Source: Typha latifolia
Taxonomy: Eukaryota > Streptophyta > Magnoliopsida > Poales > Typhaceae
Length of the DNA stretch: 64,000 nt
Direction: 5' to 3'
Assembly (NCBI GenBank): GCA_019914945.1
Contig: CM034112.1
Location: forward strand, 8,214,501-8,278,500
The position numbers were made by a program, and so were the translations under genes. The notes below the pieces were generated by a model. That model saw only the letters and a list, made by a program, of their open reading frames with translations, was not told where the DNA came from and ran no database searches. Below, piece after piece: positions 12,056-23,118 of this stretch. Position 1 is the stretch's first letter; every line of letters begins with the position of its first letter.

Positions 12056-13134
12056 GTAATTCTTAGTCATTGAACACTTATATGTTTATGAATTTCATAG
12101 TTAGTTTACTTAGTTCCTAATTTATATTGGTGTAGGTCATAGTTAATTTATATAATTTGTAGCTTGTATTAGTTAGTAAATAACTTTTGCCACTAACAAT
12201 TTCCAAAAGTGATGTAATAGTTTTTTTTTTTAAAAAGACAAATTAATTCACACAATGTAATTAACAATTATTTTACATATTACATAAATATTTAAGAGAG
12301 AGCAAACATTTATTATTGTGTGCGTCTTCTCGAGACAAAATAATAAAATGATGCTAGGTTCTCTGATTAAGAGGAGGTGACCGATCAAGGATTGAACTAG
12401 TGACTGCTCTTCCGATAATCACGTGAGTTCAAAACCAACACGCCTAGTCATAAAATACTTTTTTCACCATTTTAATTTAAAATTTTTGATTAACTTGTGC
12501 AAACATCACTTTATATTATGTTGCATTTCTATTACTTTTATAATCGTGTTAAAATATAAAATCACTGTTATATAACAAGTTGAGTTAAAATTTTATAGTA
12601 ATTAATGAGTTAATATGACAGAGATATTAAATTTGTCTCCCTACACCCCTGATTCTTATTTAAAATATAAATTTTTTTTTATATAACACATGCTTTATAA
12701 CGTAATTATAGTTTACATCTTATATTTTTATTATTTATAAATTAAACCCTATGATTTAGCGAATATATATAAAAAATTACCTTATGTTAAATTTGGACTA
12801 GCTGTGAGAATATTTCATTAAGTAGAGATATTTTTAAAAAAAAAATTAATGTTCTTAGTATGACTTGGTTGAGAATATTTTTATAATTTTTTAGTATAGC
12901 TAATTTAACGAAAAGATTTGGTTAAGTTTAACTAATGATATAGTATTTTCTGTACATATCGTTAAATTATAAGCCTAAATTAAATTGTAAAAATATAGAG
13001 TATAAACCATTTATATGCAAATTTCCCTAAAATATAAAACCCTTTTAACCCATTTAAATAGTCCACTCTTTGGGCGTATGCATCAACATTTAAATATCTG
13101 TTAGTAGATTAATTTGGGTGGTTAGGAATTCTTA
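12056..13134. other. AT-rich upstream region of 7SL-3
   Basis: Homologous to 2528-3735. It lacks the stretch equivalent to about 2845-3040, so the SINE-like segment (12372-12450) follows GATTAAGAGG directly. Bases 12454-12908 are missing from the duplicate copy, where the join falls at a shared TAA. Confidence 0.6.
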
Positions 13135-13176
13135 GTCCCACATCGGCTAATTTTTCTATTTTATTGGCTTTATATA
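13135..13176 (+). promoter_or_regulatory. Pol III snRNA-type promoter of 7SL-3
   Basis: GTCCCACATCG is at 13135-13145 and TATATA at 13171-13176, with a 25 bp gap and 28 bp from TATA to the gene start. Confidence 0.85.
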
Positions 13177-13198
13177 GCACCTCTACACTTCCTCGATC

Positions 13199-13503
13199 GC
13201 CGAGCTCAGTAACGTGAGCTTGTAACCCATGTGGGGGCTTCAAGCTGCGTGGATGATATGCCTCACTCGGCGAGTCGGGTCTGGGTTCGCTCTGTAGCTG
13301 GCTCGTCCGTTCCAAGTGGTCGAGTTGGGTCACGTGACTTGGGCGAAGGCCTGAGGTCACGTGTCCCCTGAAGTGGAGGGCACAGCGTGAGGCTGGCTTC
13401 ACAGAGCAGCGATCACCTCCCGCTCACAACAGTGGAAGGATAACGGGCCCATGCGACCTAGGCCCAATATGGCTCAAAGAGTGGACTTCGATCAGACCGC
13501 CCC
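13199..13503 (+). ncRNA. 7SL (SRP) RNA gene or pseudogene, copy 3
   Basis: 305 nt. The 5' Alu domain is intact in sequence (CTCAGTAACGTGAGCTTGTAACCC, ATGTGGGGGC). Private changes include AAGCTGCG, GATGATATGCC, CCAAGTGGTCGAGTTGGG and CCTGAGGTCACG. It shares the variant GCTCTGTAG with 7SL-9, as expected for a duplicate pair. The terminator is weak: TTTT, then G, then TTTTT (13504-13512). Confidence 0.8.
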
Positions 13504-14293
13504 TTTTGTTTTTCTACCGGGGGGGAATCCATTAAAATAAAGTCTTAAAGTATTTCATAATTTTTTTTTATTATTCTACCGCTCAAGTATGCATTTATTG
13601 ACATACGAGTTTGCATTTTAAACTTGTGTCGTGCACCCCATTGTTCTAGTAAAGAATTTATAATTAGTAACTATAAAATCTAAAGTTTCTATCTATAGAA
13701 TCTAGATTCAGCATTTATGGAATCCAAATACAATACTTATGCCAAATGTTTTGCTCCTATACATAATTATTTCAAAAAATAATATCTATGAATTATATAG
13801 GTTCTATGTCAAATATATATCTTTTTTTAACACAAAAGTATATAATGACCTTATTGCAAGCATTTAAGTGTTATATATCAATATAAAATTTTATTATTAT
13901 GAGATTTTTACCTTGAGATGTGAAAAAGAAAGAGACGAAGAGAGTTTGGTAAACAACTCTTTGTTAAAATTGAAAAAAAAAAGAAATACAATTATGTTGT
14001 TGTAAGAGAAGAATATATAGTATATATTTTCTCACTCTATACTTATCCCCATCTTCTCTAAAGCACCCACTCTCTACTAATGAATATAAAATTAAGAAAA
14101 CAAAGAATATTTAATGTTGGATGTGATGGTGACTTCTCACATAAAATTAAGTAAAATTGTAAAATAAAATTAAAATAATTAAAGGTATAAAATATAAATT
14201 ATATTAGTTTATGGTAAATCTCTCCTTATTTTTTTTATTAATAGCTCTATATTTACTGAAAAATTAAAAACAATTATTTTCCAATTGAGTTCT
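13504..14293. other. AT-rich spacer after 7SL-3
   Basis: Non-coding. It starts with the T-runs and the A-type flank GGGAATCCATTAAAATAAA, then has ~100 bp (13545-13610) not seen after the other genes. From 13660 it matches 60190-60890 in the duplicate copy. Confidence 0.6.
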
Positions 14294-15353
14294 TTACTTA
14301 GGCTACCTTAAATTTTTCTATTCAATTTGGACGAGTATATGAAATATTATTTATTAAATTTAATTCTACACCAATTGATTTATGTACCATGACTTAACCA
14401 TATATGTGAACCTCAAACGGATAGAGGTTGCTATGCTAATAATAGATAAGAGGGAAAAGTTAAATATGAAAAGACAACTAGGAGAAAGAGAGATAGAGAT
14501 AGAAGAAAATAGTTCATTTAATAATTCAATAGGTCCATAAGTCCTTATTTATAAAAAATAAAATAAGGAGTCATATGGTAATTTAAACAAAATAAGCAAC
14601 AAAGTAAGAAACTTTATCTATTGAGCTTTTGTATCTTCTTCATATTAGATCCCAATTTCGTGTAAGATAAAATTTGAATATAAACAAAAAGTCTGAATAT
14701 CAAATACCTAGATCATGACGTTACCAAACTAATCTCTCTATTTCAAATTTTTGAGACTTCATACAAATATTTTATGATAGTTTTTCTAAAACTATGCACA
14801 CTATAAATTCTTGTAAATCGGGGCTTAGGCTAGTTCGAACTCATATCCTTTCTTTAGATTTTTCAGTAAGATGAGAATACCCATAATCCATTGACATCCA
14901 TATATGTTCCTTGATGGACTTTAAAAAGATCCTCATTTTAGCCATTAAATAAGGATAGTTAGAACTACTAAGAAGAGGAGGTCTAATAGTAGACTAGCAT
15001 TCCCTAAGTAAATTGATATCTCATAGTAGATCTGAAGTTGCCTAATTTTTAGTAAGATTAGCATGATGAAAAAGAAAATGTAAATCATTTTGAAACAACA
15101 CACCTTCTTGGTTACATAAGTTTAAAAGGAGGTGATTGAGCTAATCTCTCCTCTCTCACGACGACCATGTCGACCCTGTGAGCAACACGCCTTGTGATCT
15201 ATCATGACGTGCCATGAGATATTCTTTTATCATTTTTAGTAAAAATTTAGGATTTTACATAACTATCACCAAAAACTTTCTAAACATAATAATTGCCACC
15301 GAAATTGTGCTCTCTCAAAAATATCATTATATTAGTTAAATTAGATCTAAAAC
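14294..15353. other. B-type unit body, left part (interrupted at 15354)
   Basis: Homologous to 5640-6770, including the SINE-like stretch near 15125. It is cut at AAATTAGATCTAAAAC by the TGTAAC-ended LTR. The remainder of the unit resumes at 28979. Confidence 0.7.
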
Positions 15354-15700
15354 TGTAACAACCCAATCTTAAAAAAAAAACAAATTTGGGCACGACGCGA
15401 CTGGCCACACTGTGGCCGGCCTTGTGTCCATGCAAGCTGCGCATCAAGCTTGCGTGGTGGGGGCGCCACGCGCCCGCTGTCACTGCCGCTGCCGCAGCCA
15501 ACGGGCTGTGGCCAGCTGGTTGCGGCGGGCCCCGGCGCCGCCGCAAGCCCCCTCCACCGCCTCCTCTCTCAACGTATCTATCTATCTATCTATCTTATCT
15601 TGATCTCTCTCTCACTCCACTCTCTCTCCACTCTCTTTCGCACTCCTCGTTGCCGACGTCGGCCCGCCGCCTCCTTCCCGAAGCTGCCGCAGCCGGTGAG

Positions 15701-15703
<3 letters not shown>

Positions 15704-15772
<69 letters not shown>
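15704..15772 (+). repeat. (CT)n microsatellite, ~69 bp
   Basis: Uninterrupted CT dinucleotides follow GTGAGAAG. The duplicate copy has only 17 bp at 62316-62332, so the locus changed length by about 52 bp after the duplication. Confidence 0.97.
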
Positions 15773-15774
<2 letters not shown>

Positions 15775-15884
15775 CCGAGCTCGGGCTCATCGGAGCCGAG
15801 CCGCTGGCTGGCCAGAAGCGGTCGGTGCCCTCCCCGCCGGCCCGGGTCCTTAAGCTCCTCCCTCACCTCCTCTCTTTCTTCTCT

Positions 15885-16060
15885 TCCTCTTCTCTTCTTC
15901 TTCTTCTTCTTCTTCTTCTTCTTCTTCTTCTTCTTCTTTCTTCTTTCTTCTTATTTCTTATTTCTTCTTCCTTTCTCCTTTCTTTCCCTCAGCTCCCCTT
16001 CTCTCTTCTTCTTCTTCTTCTCCTCCCTTCTTCTTCTTCTTCTTCTTCTTCTTCTTCTGA
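15885..16060 (+). repeat. (CTT)n-rich pyrimidine tract
   Basis: CTT trinucleotide runs at about 15886-15937 and 16004-16057, with pyrimidine-only DNA between them. The counterparts are 62455-62480 and 62571-62622. Long open frames across this tract are products of the repeat and not genes. Confidence 0.92.
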
Positions 16061-16139
16061 TTTCTTTCTTTTTCTTCTTCCTCCTCGGTTTCTACTCCTT
16101 TCTTTTCTCTGTAGCACGCAGTGCTGGGCCGAGCCCAGC

Positions 16140-17118
16140 ACTAGTGACATTGTTTTATTATCTACTTTATTTTATATTTATTTATTTAATTATGTATTAC
16201 TTCCTTAATTAATGTAGATAAATTATTTAGACATTAATTATTTTAATAATAATATATATTCTTCAACATGATGATTATTAATTATAATTAGTATAATTAA
16301 TGATTAACTAGGTTATAAAATATTATGCATAAATATAGATAATACTTATTTTGATGTAACTATGTATTTATATTTCTATTAGATTAATAGATAGTGTTGT
16401 AAATTATAATTATTAGATTTATGTACTGATATTCATAATATATGCAAGTTAAGTAATCTTAACAATTTATTATATACTATTGTGTGTAGAATAAGATACT
16501 AGTCTTATTAATTAATTAACTAATTTGCATAATTAAGTAAATACTATATAACTTCTAATTAATCAAAATAGACTAAGAAATATAAATTTATTATAAATAG
16601 ATCTTATCTATACTTATATCCTATTTATAATTGTTTAGGTTTTACTTTATAATTATATATTTAAAGAATTAAATAAAAAGAAACGAACCTTTCTCCGTAT
16701 ATCATAACTAGCATTTTATAATAATAGTATGTCATAATATTGAAATCGTACCTATAATGTGAATCTAGTTATGTGTAAAGTAAAAGAAGTGATTTTAAAC
16801 CAAATAAACATTTATATTCTACTTGAACTAATTTTAATTGGATAAATGACTAATTAATATCACTTGAATATTTTCAGATCCCGAACCCCCTTATTTGAGA
16901 CCCCATGGACCTTGCTAGCGATGAGTGTCACTCGATTATCTGACGAACGTGAGAGATGCGTGGTTTGTGTCTTCTGATCAGACTATGAGTAGTCTTATCC
17001 CCTAAACGTCTTTCTCAAATTATGATATATTATATATTATGTACATGCATGTTTTGGCCTCCAGCATGATTATATGACTTTATCTATTGATGATTTCAGT
17101 CAAGCATATTTTATCATG
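16140..17118. other. AT-rich middle of the long LTR
   Basis: Non-coding and nearly identical to 62730-63700. There is no open frame of note. It ends at the Sirevirus target site. Confidence 0.75.
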
Positions 17119-17123
17119 CATTT
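17119..17123 (+). repeat. Left target-site duplication CATTT
   Basis: CATTT sits directly before the TGTTAGG end of the Sirevirus and again after it at 27406-27410. The unoccupied site in the duplicate (63701-63705) has a single CATTT. Confidence 0.95.
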
Positions 17124-17253
17124 TGTTAGGTTTTTAATTATTGGCAATTGTGTTCAAAATATTCTAAGTGTATTTTTACATTTATATGAGCTTTACTCAA
17201 GTCTAGAATATCTCTGGTGTGAAGAATTGCAAGATCATTGGAGAAAAGCCGTC

Positions 17254-17560
17254 GCGTTCACACCGCGTTCACAAACGCGTTCGAACGCGAAATCTGCGTT
17301 CACACAGACAGAGCCGCGTTCACAAACGCGTTCGAACGCGGGCACTGCGTTCACACAGACAGAGAGCCGCGTTCACAAACGCGTTCGAACGCGAGCACTG
17401 CGTTCACACAGACCGAGAGCCGCGTTCACAAACGCGTTCGAACGCGAGCACTGTGTTCACACAAACCGAGAGCCGCGTTCACAAACGCATTCGAACGCGA
17501 GCACTGCGTTCACACAGACCGAGAGCCGCGTTCACAAACGCGTTCGAACGCAACCTGAAG
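17254..17560 (+). repeat. 53-bp tandem repeat in the left LTR (5 full units + partial)
   Basis: Each unit holds the 14-bp perfect palindrome CGCGTTCGAACGCG followed by AGCACTGCGTTCACACAG and GACCGAGAGCC. The first two units have variant spacers (AAATCT, GGGCACT); the fifth has GCATTCGAA. Because 53 is not a multiple of three and lacks stops, all three frames stay open; none is coding. Confidence 0.96.
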
Positions 17561-17730
17561 AATGCAAGCTGTTGCGTTCGAACGCACTTAGGCCCGTTCG
17601 AACGCACTCCGAGATCAAGTCGGCCGTTCGAACGCACACGGCCGCGTTCGAACGCACCTATGAAGTTTGCAATTTATTGGATTTTCGTGAGTACGAATAT
17701 AACTTGGATTTGGCTCTATCTTGGAGATGA

Positions 17731-17737
17731 TATATAA
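17731..17737 (+). promoter_or_regulatory. LTR TATA box (left)
   Basis: TATATAA about 170 bp downstream of the palindrome array and conserved in the right LTR (26936-26942). It is the likely polymerase II core promoter of the element. Confidence 0.7.
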
Positions 17738-18202
17738 GGATAGTGTTGCCCTAACTTGAAGGGTTGAAGAAGATCATTCTAGGAGACTTTTTGGAGGCTA
17801 CATTGCTTCTTCAACTCACAAGGCTCTTCTCATCTACAAATCTTAATCTTTCGTCTTAAGGGCTATCGAGACGAAAGATCAATCTCGAGGGTTACTGAGA
17901 TTGGACTTCAATCACGAGAAGTAGTGAATCGTGGGTTCTAGCGAGCAAGACTGAGAGGAACAAAGTCGTTTGGATCGACGGGGTGTTTTGTGAGTCAGTC
18001 TTGTAACTGCTACTATTCTAGTGATTGGTTTTGATCCGAGTTTGGATCAGTGGTTTTTTCCCGTTTGGGTTTTTCCACGTTAAAATCTTGGCGTACGTCT
18101 CTGCTTTCGTTTTTAATATTTCGTCTAATGTTTACTTAAGCAAACGAAAAATATCTTTGCCTAGTGTTTAGATATATACGTGTGTCTAGGGGTTATTTCA
18201 AA

Positions 18203-18214
18203 TGGTATCAGAGC
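18203..18214 (+). promoter_or_regulatory. Primer-binding site, tRNA-iMet type
   Basis: TGGTATCAGAGC begins two bases after the left LTR. This is the standard complement of the 3' end of plant initiator tRNA-Met used to prime minus-strand synthesis. Confidence 0.96.
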
Positions 18215-18249
18215 AGGTTCTCTCATTCTTTGAGAGAGATCAGATAGGC

Positions 18250-21200
18250 ATGGATTTTCATAGAGATGGACCCTCATCTATTAGACCTCCTATTCTAGAT
18301 GGATCAAATTATGGATATTGGAAAGCTAGGATGAGAGCTTATTTGAAGTCTATAGATGAGCGTGTATGGATGGCCATTGTGAACGGTTGGAGTCCACCAA
18401 TGTACATGGTGAATGATAAGTTTGTTGAGAAACCGATTGAGTCATAGGATAAGACAAATTATGAAAAAATTGGCTGAAATAGCAAAGCAATAAATGCAAT
18501 TTTTAGTTGTGTTTCCTCGGAAGAATTTAGAAGAATTTCTACTTGTGAAATAGCAAAAGAAGCCTGGACGATCTTAGAAACAACTCATGAAGGAACTATG
18601 GCTGTAAAACTTTTGAAACTTCAGAGGTTGACTACTAGTTTTGAAACCCTACGTATGGAGGGGAATGAGACATTTAATGAGTTCTATGCAAAGCTGAGTG
18701 ATATAGTCAACTCCAGTTTCAACCTAGGAGAGAAAATTCCTGAAAACAGAATTGTCCGTAAGATTCTTAGGTCTCTTCCAGAAAGGTTTCAGGAGAAAGT
18801 TACAGCTATTGAGGAAAGTAAAGACATCGACTCTATGAAAGTTGAACAATTGGTAGGAAATCTTCAAACATTTGAGTCCAGTCATTCAAAACCGAGAAAG
18901 TCCAAAGGGATGGCTCTATCCACTGTTGAACAATATTTAGAGGAGTCTAATGATGAAGGTGATTTAGATGTTGAGATGTTGGCTATGTTTGTCAAAAAGT
19001 TCAATAAATTCTTTCGGAAGCCAAACAAGTTGAATGCTGAAAAATTTGAAAAAAATAAAGCTTTTGTGAAAAAGAAGAATACTGTGAGTTCGAATACAAG
19101 TGTTAGCAACAACAATGTCAAACAAAAAAATAAGAATTCTGAGAATAAAGTTCAATGTTTTGAATGTTCTGGTTTTGGACACATCGCACAAGAATGCCCT
19201 ACTTGTCTTAAGAGAAAGGGTAAAACTATGAAAGTTACTTGGGATGATTCAGATGAATCTAATGATGATTCTGAAAAAGACGAAGAAAACTTTGTAGCCT
19301 TTGCCTCTTCTCTGCTTAATACTGACTCTATTGTTGATTCTGATAGTAAAGATGATTTTGATATGCTACCAGTTGAGGAAGATGAATCTGAAATTCAAAA
19401 GGCATATAATGACTTGTACCTAGAGTCATTTAAACTCAAGAAAAGCAATCTTAGACTACTTCAACGACTCAAGGTAATTGAACCAGAAAGTATTCAATTT
19501 GAGGAGAAGTACAAATTGGAGCTTGAACGTGTCAAAAACCTTTCTGAACAACTTGGCAATGCGAAAAATAAATTGAAGGCTAATGAAATTGAACTAGAGC
19601 GATTGCATAAAGAAGTTACATTTCTAAAAGGGAAGAACAAACTGGACGAGATACTAAAAGCTCAGATCTCTGGAAAAGACAGGTATGGTGTTGGATACAC
19701 TGGTAATTCAAATAATAATAAAACTGTTTTTGTTTCTGCAGGTATACAAAAGGAAGAATACCTGATGCCATCAACCGCATTTACAAAGAAATCCTGGATG
19801 AATGCTTCTAAACTGAAGTTGAATCTACAAACTAGTGAAACTTCGACGGTACCAAAGGTAAACTCTAGTCACACTCCTCAACAAAAGGTGAGTAGAAAAA
19901 TATTTGTTCCGACATGCTATCATTGCGGCATTCTAGGGCATATTCGACCTCATTGCAAACTTTTGCAAAAACCTAGAAATGCTTTCATTTATGGGATGAA
20001 AACAAATGCCATATGGATCAAGAAAAGTGATTTAAGATGTTATGTTGTGCATACAGCCTTGAAAGCTTTAAATTCTGATTTGTGGTATTTAGACAACGGC
20101 TGTTCAAGACATATGTCAGGTGACAAGTTGTTATTTTCTAATCTTGAAAAACATGAAGGGGGAGTTGTGACATTTGGAGATGGTAATTCATCAAAGGTAA
20201 TAGGTAAAGGAAAGGTAAGTATTCCAGGGATTCCTAGTCTCAAAAATGTTTTGTATGTTAAGGGCTTGAAAGCAAATCTACTGAGTATCAGTCAATTTTG
20301 TGATGAAGATTATGAGGTAAAATTCTCCAAAAATGATTGTACTATTCTAGATCATGATGGTAATGTTGTATGTTATGGATCTAGAACATCTGATAATTGC
20401 TATATTGTTGGAACTTCACATAAACTGAAATGTAACAGTGCCTTTTTCGACATTGCAGATCTCTGGCATCAACGTCTTGGACATGTGAATCACAATGTAT
20501 TATTTACTCTGTCCAAACATGAAGTGGTAAGAGGAATACCTAAGATGAAAGAAATGTCAAAAAGAGTGTGCGGTTCATGTCAAATTGGAAAACAAATTCG
20601 AATCTCACACAAAAAGGTAAATTCAGCTACCACCAACCGTGTGCTTCAATTAGTTCACATGGACTTGATGGGTCCAACAAAAACTGAAAGTCTTGGAGGT
20701 AAACGCTATATATTCTTAATGGTCGATGATTACTCTAGATATACCTGGGTTGCCTTTCTACGGGAGAAGTCTGAAACCTTTGAAGTTTTTAAATCACTAT
20801 GCTTAAAATTGCAGAATGAAAAATCTACAACCCTAGTTAGGATTCGTTCTGATCATGGTAGAGAATTTGAAAATGAAAATTTTTCTGTATTTTGTGATTC
20901 TCTTGGTATTCAACATGAGTTTTCGGCTCCTATAACTCCACAACAGAATGGGATTGTTGAAAGAAAAAACCGAGTTGTGCAGGAAATGGCTAGGGTTATG
21001 CTTCACGCTAAAAATGTTACTCAAAGGTTTTGGGCAGAGGCGGTCAATACAGCGGTACACGTGATAAATCGTGTTTATCTTAGACCAGGTACAAAAATGA
21101 CTGCTTATAAAATCTGGAAAGGTAAGAAACCTAGTGTTAAATATTTTTGAGTTTTTGGTAGTAAATGTTATATCTTGCGTGATCGGGAATATTTGACTAA

Positions 21201-23118
21201 ATTTGACACTAGAAGTAGCGAAGGCATCTTCTTGGAGTATTCGAATAATAGTAGAGCCTACAGAGTATTTAATCTTGACACTTCTACTATTATGGAATCT
21301 GCTAATGTTGTTATAGATGAATCCACGACTGACTTAACTGAAGCTACTCCTGTTTCTGTTTCTGCAGATACAAATTACGAAGAAATAGGAAAGGAGCTTG
21401 ATCTGGAAATTGAGAATCAGAACGAGGACAAAGTTGAAATGAACAAAAATGACTACAACATACCGGAACCATCTGCTAGAGTGAAATCAAATCATCCACT
21501 AACACAAGTGATCGGAGACGTGAATGAACCAATTAAGACAAGACGACAAATCTAAAGTGAGGTATCATTTACTTGTTATACATCTTCTTTTGAACCTAAA
21601 AATGTGAAGGAAGCATTGTTAGACGATTCTTGGGTTAATGCTATGCATGAGGAATTAGAGCAATTTTCTAGGAATGATGTTTGGTATTTAGTCCCTAGAC
21701 CTAAGAATGTGAATGTCATTGGAACAAAATGGATTTACAAGAATAAAAGTGATGAACATGGCAATATAGTTCGGAATAAAGCCAGACTAGTAGCACAGGG
21801 ATACACTCAGGTTGAGGGTATAGATTTTGATGAGACTTTTGCTCCTGTTGCTAGATTAGAGTTTATTCGTATACTGCTTGCCATTGCTTGTCATTTAAAA
21901 TTTAAATTGTTTCAAATGGATGTTAAAAGTGCCTTCTTGAATGGTATCCTGAATGAAGAAGTTTATGTGGAACAACCTAAGGGTTTCGAAAATCAAAAAT
22001 TTCCTTCTCATGTTTTTAAATTGAAAAAGGCCCTCTACGGGCTAAAACAAGCTCCAAGAGCTTGGTATGAGAAGTTGATCACTTTTTTAGTGTATGTGGG
22101 TTTCACTCGAGGGGGAGTGGACAAGACATTGTTCATTAGACGGTCGAACAGAAGTTTAGTTGTGGCACAAATATATGTGGATGACATTGTCTTCGGGGCA
22201 ACGAGTCAATCGTTAGCTAAGAAGTTTGCTGATCTCATGCATAGTCACTTTGAGATGAGCATGATGGGTGAGTTGAAGTTCTTTTTGGGACTTCAAATTA
22301 CTCAATTGGAAAGAGGGATATTTATCGCTCAAACCAAATATGCTAAGGATCTAGTGACTAAATTTGGTTTAGAAAATGCAAAACATGCTAGAACTCCTAT
22401 GAGTACAACTACCAAACTAGGTAAGGATATTTTACGACAAAGTGTTGATCAGACACTGTATAGGAGCATGATTGGTAGTCTTTTGTACTTAACTGCTAGT
22501 AGACCTGACATTGCATTTAGTGTCGGTGTGTGTGCTAGGTTTCAGTCTGAACCTAAGGAGTCACATTTGTTTGCTGTGAAACGTATCATAAAATATGTCA
22601 GTGGCACAGTTGATTTAGGTATCTGGTTTACGTATGACTCGGGTGCTATCATATCGGGATACACGGATTCTGATTGGGCAGGTTCATGTGATGATAGAAA
22701 AAGTACTTCAGGTGGATGTTTTTATGTTGGAAACAATCTGGTTGCTTGGCACAATAAGAAACAAAACTCGATATCTTTATCTACTGCAGAGGCCGAGTAC
22801 ATTGCAGCAGGGAGTTGTTGTTCTCAGTTACTATGGATGAAACAGATGGTCAAGAATTATGGCATTGAACAAGATACTATAGTGCTTTATTGTGACAACA
22901 TGAGTGCTATTAATATATCGAAAAATCCTATTCAGCACTCGCGTACAAAACATATTGATATCCGACATCATTTTATACGCGAGTTAGTTGAAGACAAAAT
23001 AATAGCTCTTGAACATGTTGAGACGGAGAAACAGTTGGGTGATTTGTTTACTAAACCTTTGGATTTACAGAGATTTGAGTATCTTCGTACTTCTTTAGGG
23101 ATTTGTGCTTTGGACTGA
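18250..23118 (+). pseudogene. gag-pol polyprotein of the Sirevirus, four in-frame stops
   Basis: One frame of 1622 codons from the ATG at 18250; the upstream ATG at 18202 overlaps the primer site. Order: Gag; CCHC knuckle 1 (residues 303-316); acidic/charged, probably coiled-coil region; CCHC knuckle 2 (from 556); protease at 615, where the motif reads DNG instead of D-S/T-G; integrase zinc finger (H740...C774, C777); core D805, D868, E904 (D-35-E spacing); RT with YVDD at 1309-1312; RNase H with TDSDWAG near 1473 and the SLSTAEAEY motif; end GICALD. Stops: TAG at 18445 (codon 66), TGA at 18475 (76), TGA at 21148 (967), TAA at 21553 (1102). The frame is unbroken otherwise. Each stop is one C:G-to-T:A transition away from a sense codon, as expected from methylcytosine decay. 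Confidence 0.95.

Larger units (their letters stand above)
1..17123. repeat. Large duplication, copy 1 (pairs with 46491-63705)
   Basis: This block aligns in order and orientation with 46491-63705. Matching landmarks are 1/46491, the LTR at 7220/53685, 7SL-2/7SL-8 at 8319/54781, the unit start at 9547/56023, and the GC-rich LTR start at 15354/61970. The offset drifts between about 46460 and 46620 because of indels. The two copies differ by scattered substitutions, a ~455 bp deletion in copy 2 (copy-1 bases 12454-12908), a replaced segment after 7SL-9, and the Sirevirus insertion found only here. Position 1 is already inside a unit, so the array continues to the left. Confidence 0.93.
17124..18200 (+). 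repeat. Left LTR of the Sirevirus (1077 bp)
   Basis: Starts TGTTAGG and ends GGGGTTATTTCA. The order is a ~130 bp leader, the 53-bp palindrome repeats (17254-17560), single TTCGAA sites to about 17660, a TATATAA box at 17731-17737, then the transcribed part. It has 5 full repeat units against 9 in the right LTR and an extra ~11 bp at the start of the array. Confidence 0.96.

Noticed and set aside
13109..13402. Minus-strand frames over 7SL genes (also 32749, 39016, 59164)
   Set aside because: They are antisense to the RNA genes and arise from their GC-rich sequence.
15386..16208. Long frames across CT/CTT tracts, also 62003-62802
   Set aside because: Composition is pure Ser/Leu or Arg/Glu from microsatellites; frames differ between the duplicates.
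17254..17560. Heat-shock elements in the LTR, as in ONSEN
   Set aside because: HSE needs TTC and GAA blocks two bases apart; here TTCGAA is contiguous, so spacing does not fit.
17219..17737. Overlapping open frames rich in 'AFTNAFERE'/'VHKRVRTR' peptides, also at 26221-26868
   Set aside because: They follow from a 53-bp tandem repeat without stops, read in rotating frames, and lie in the untranscribed or leader part of an LTR.
18445..18477. Programmed stop-codon readthrough between gag and pol
   Set aside because: The stops lie near the Gag start and not at a gag-pol boundary, and the following bases do not look like a readthrough context.
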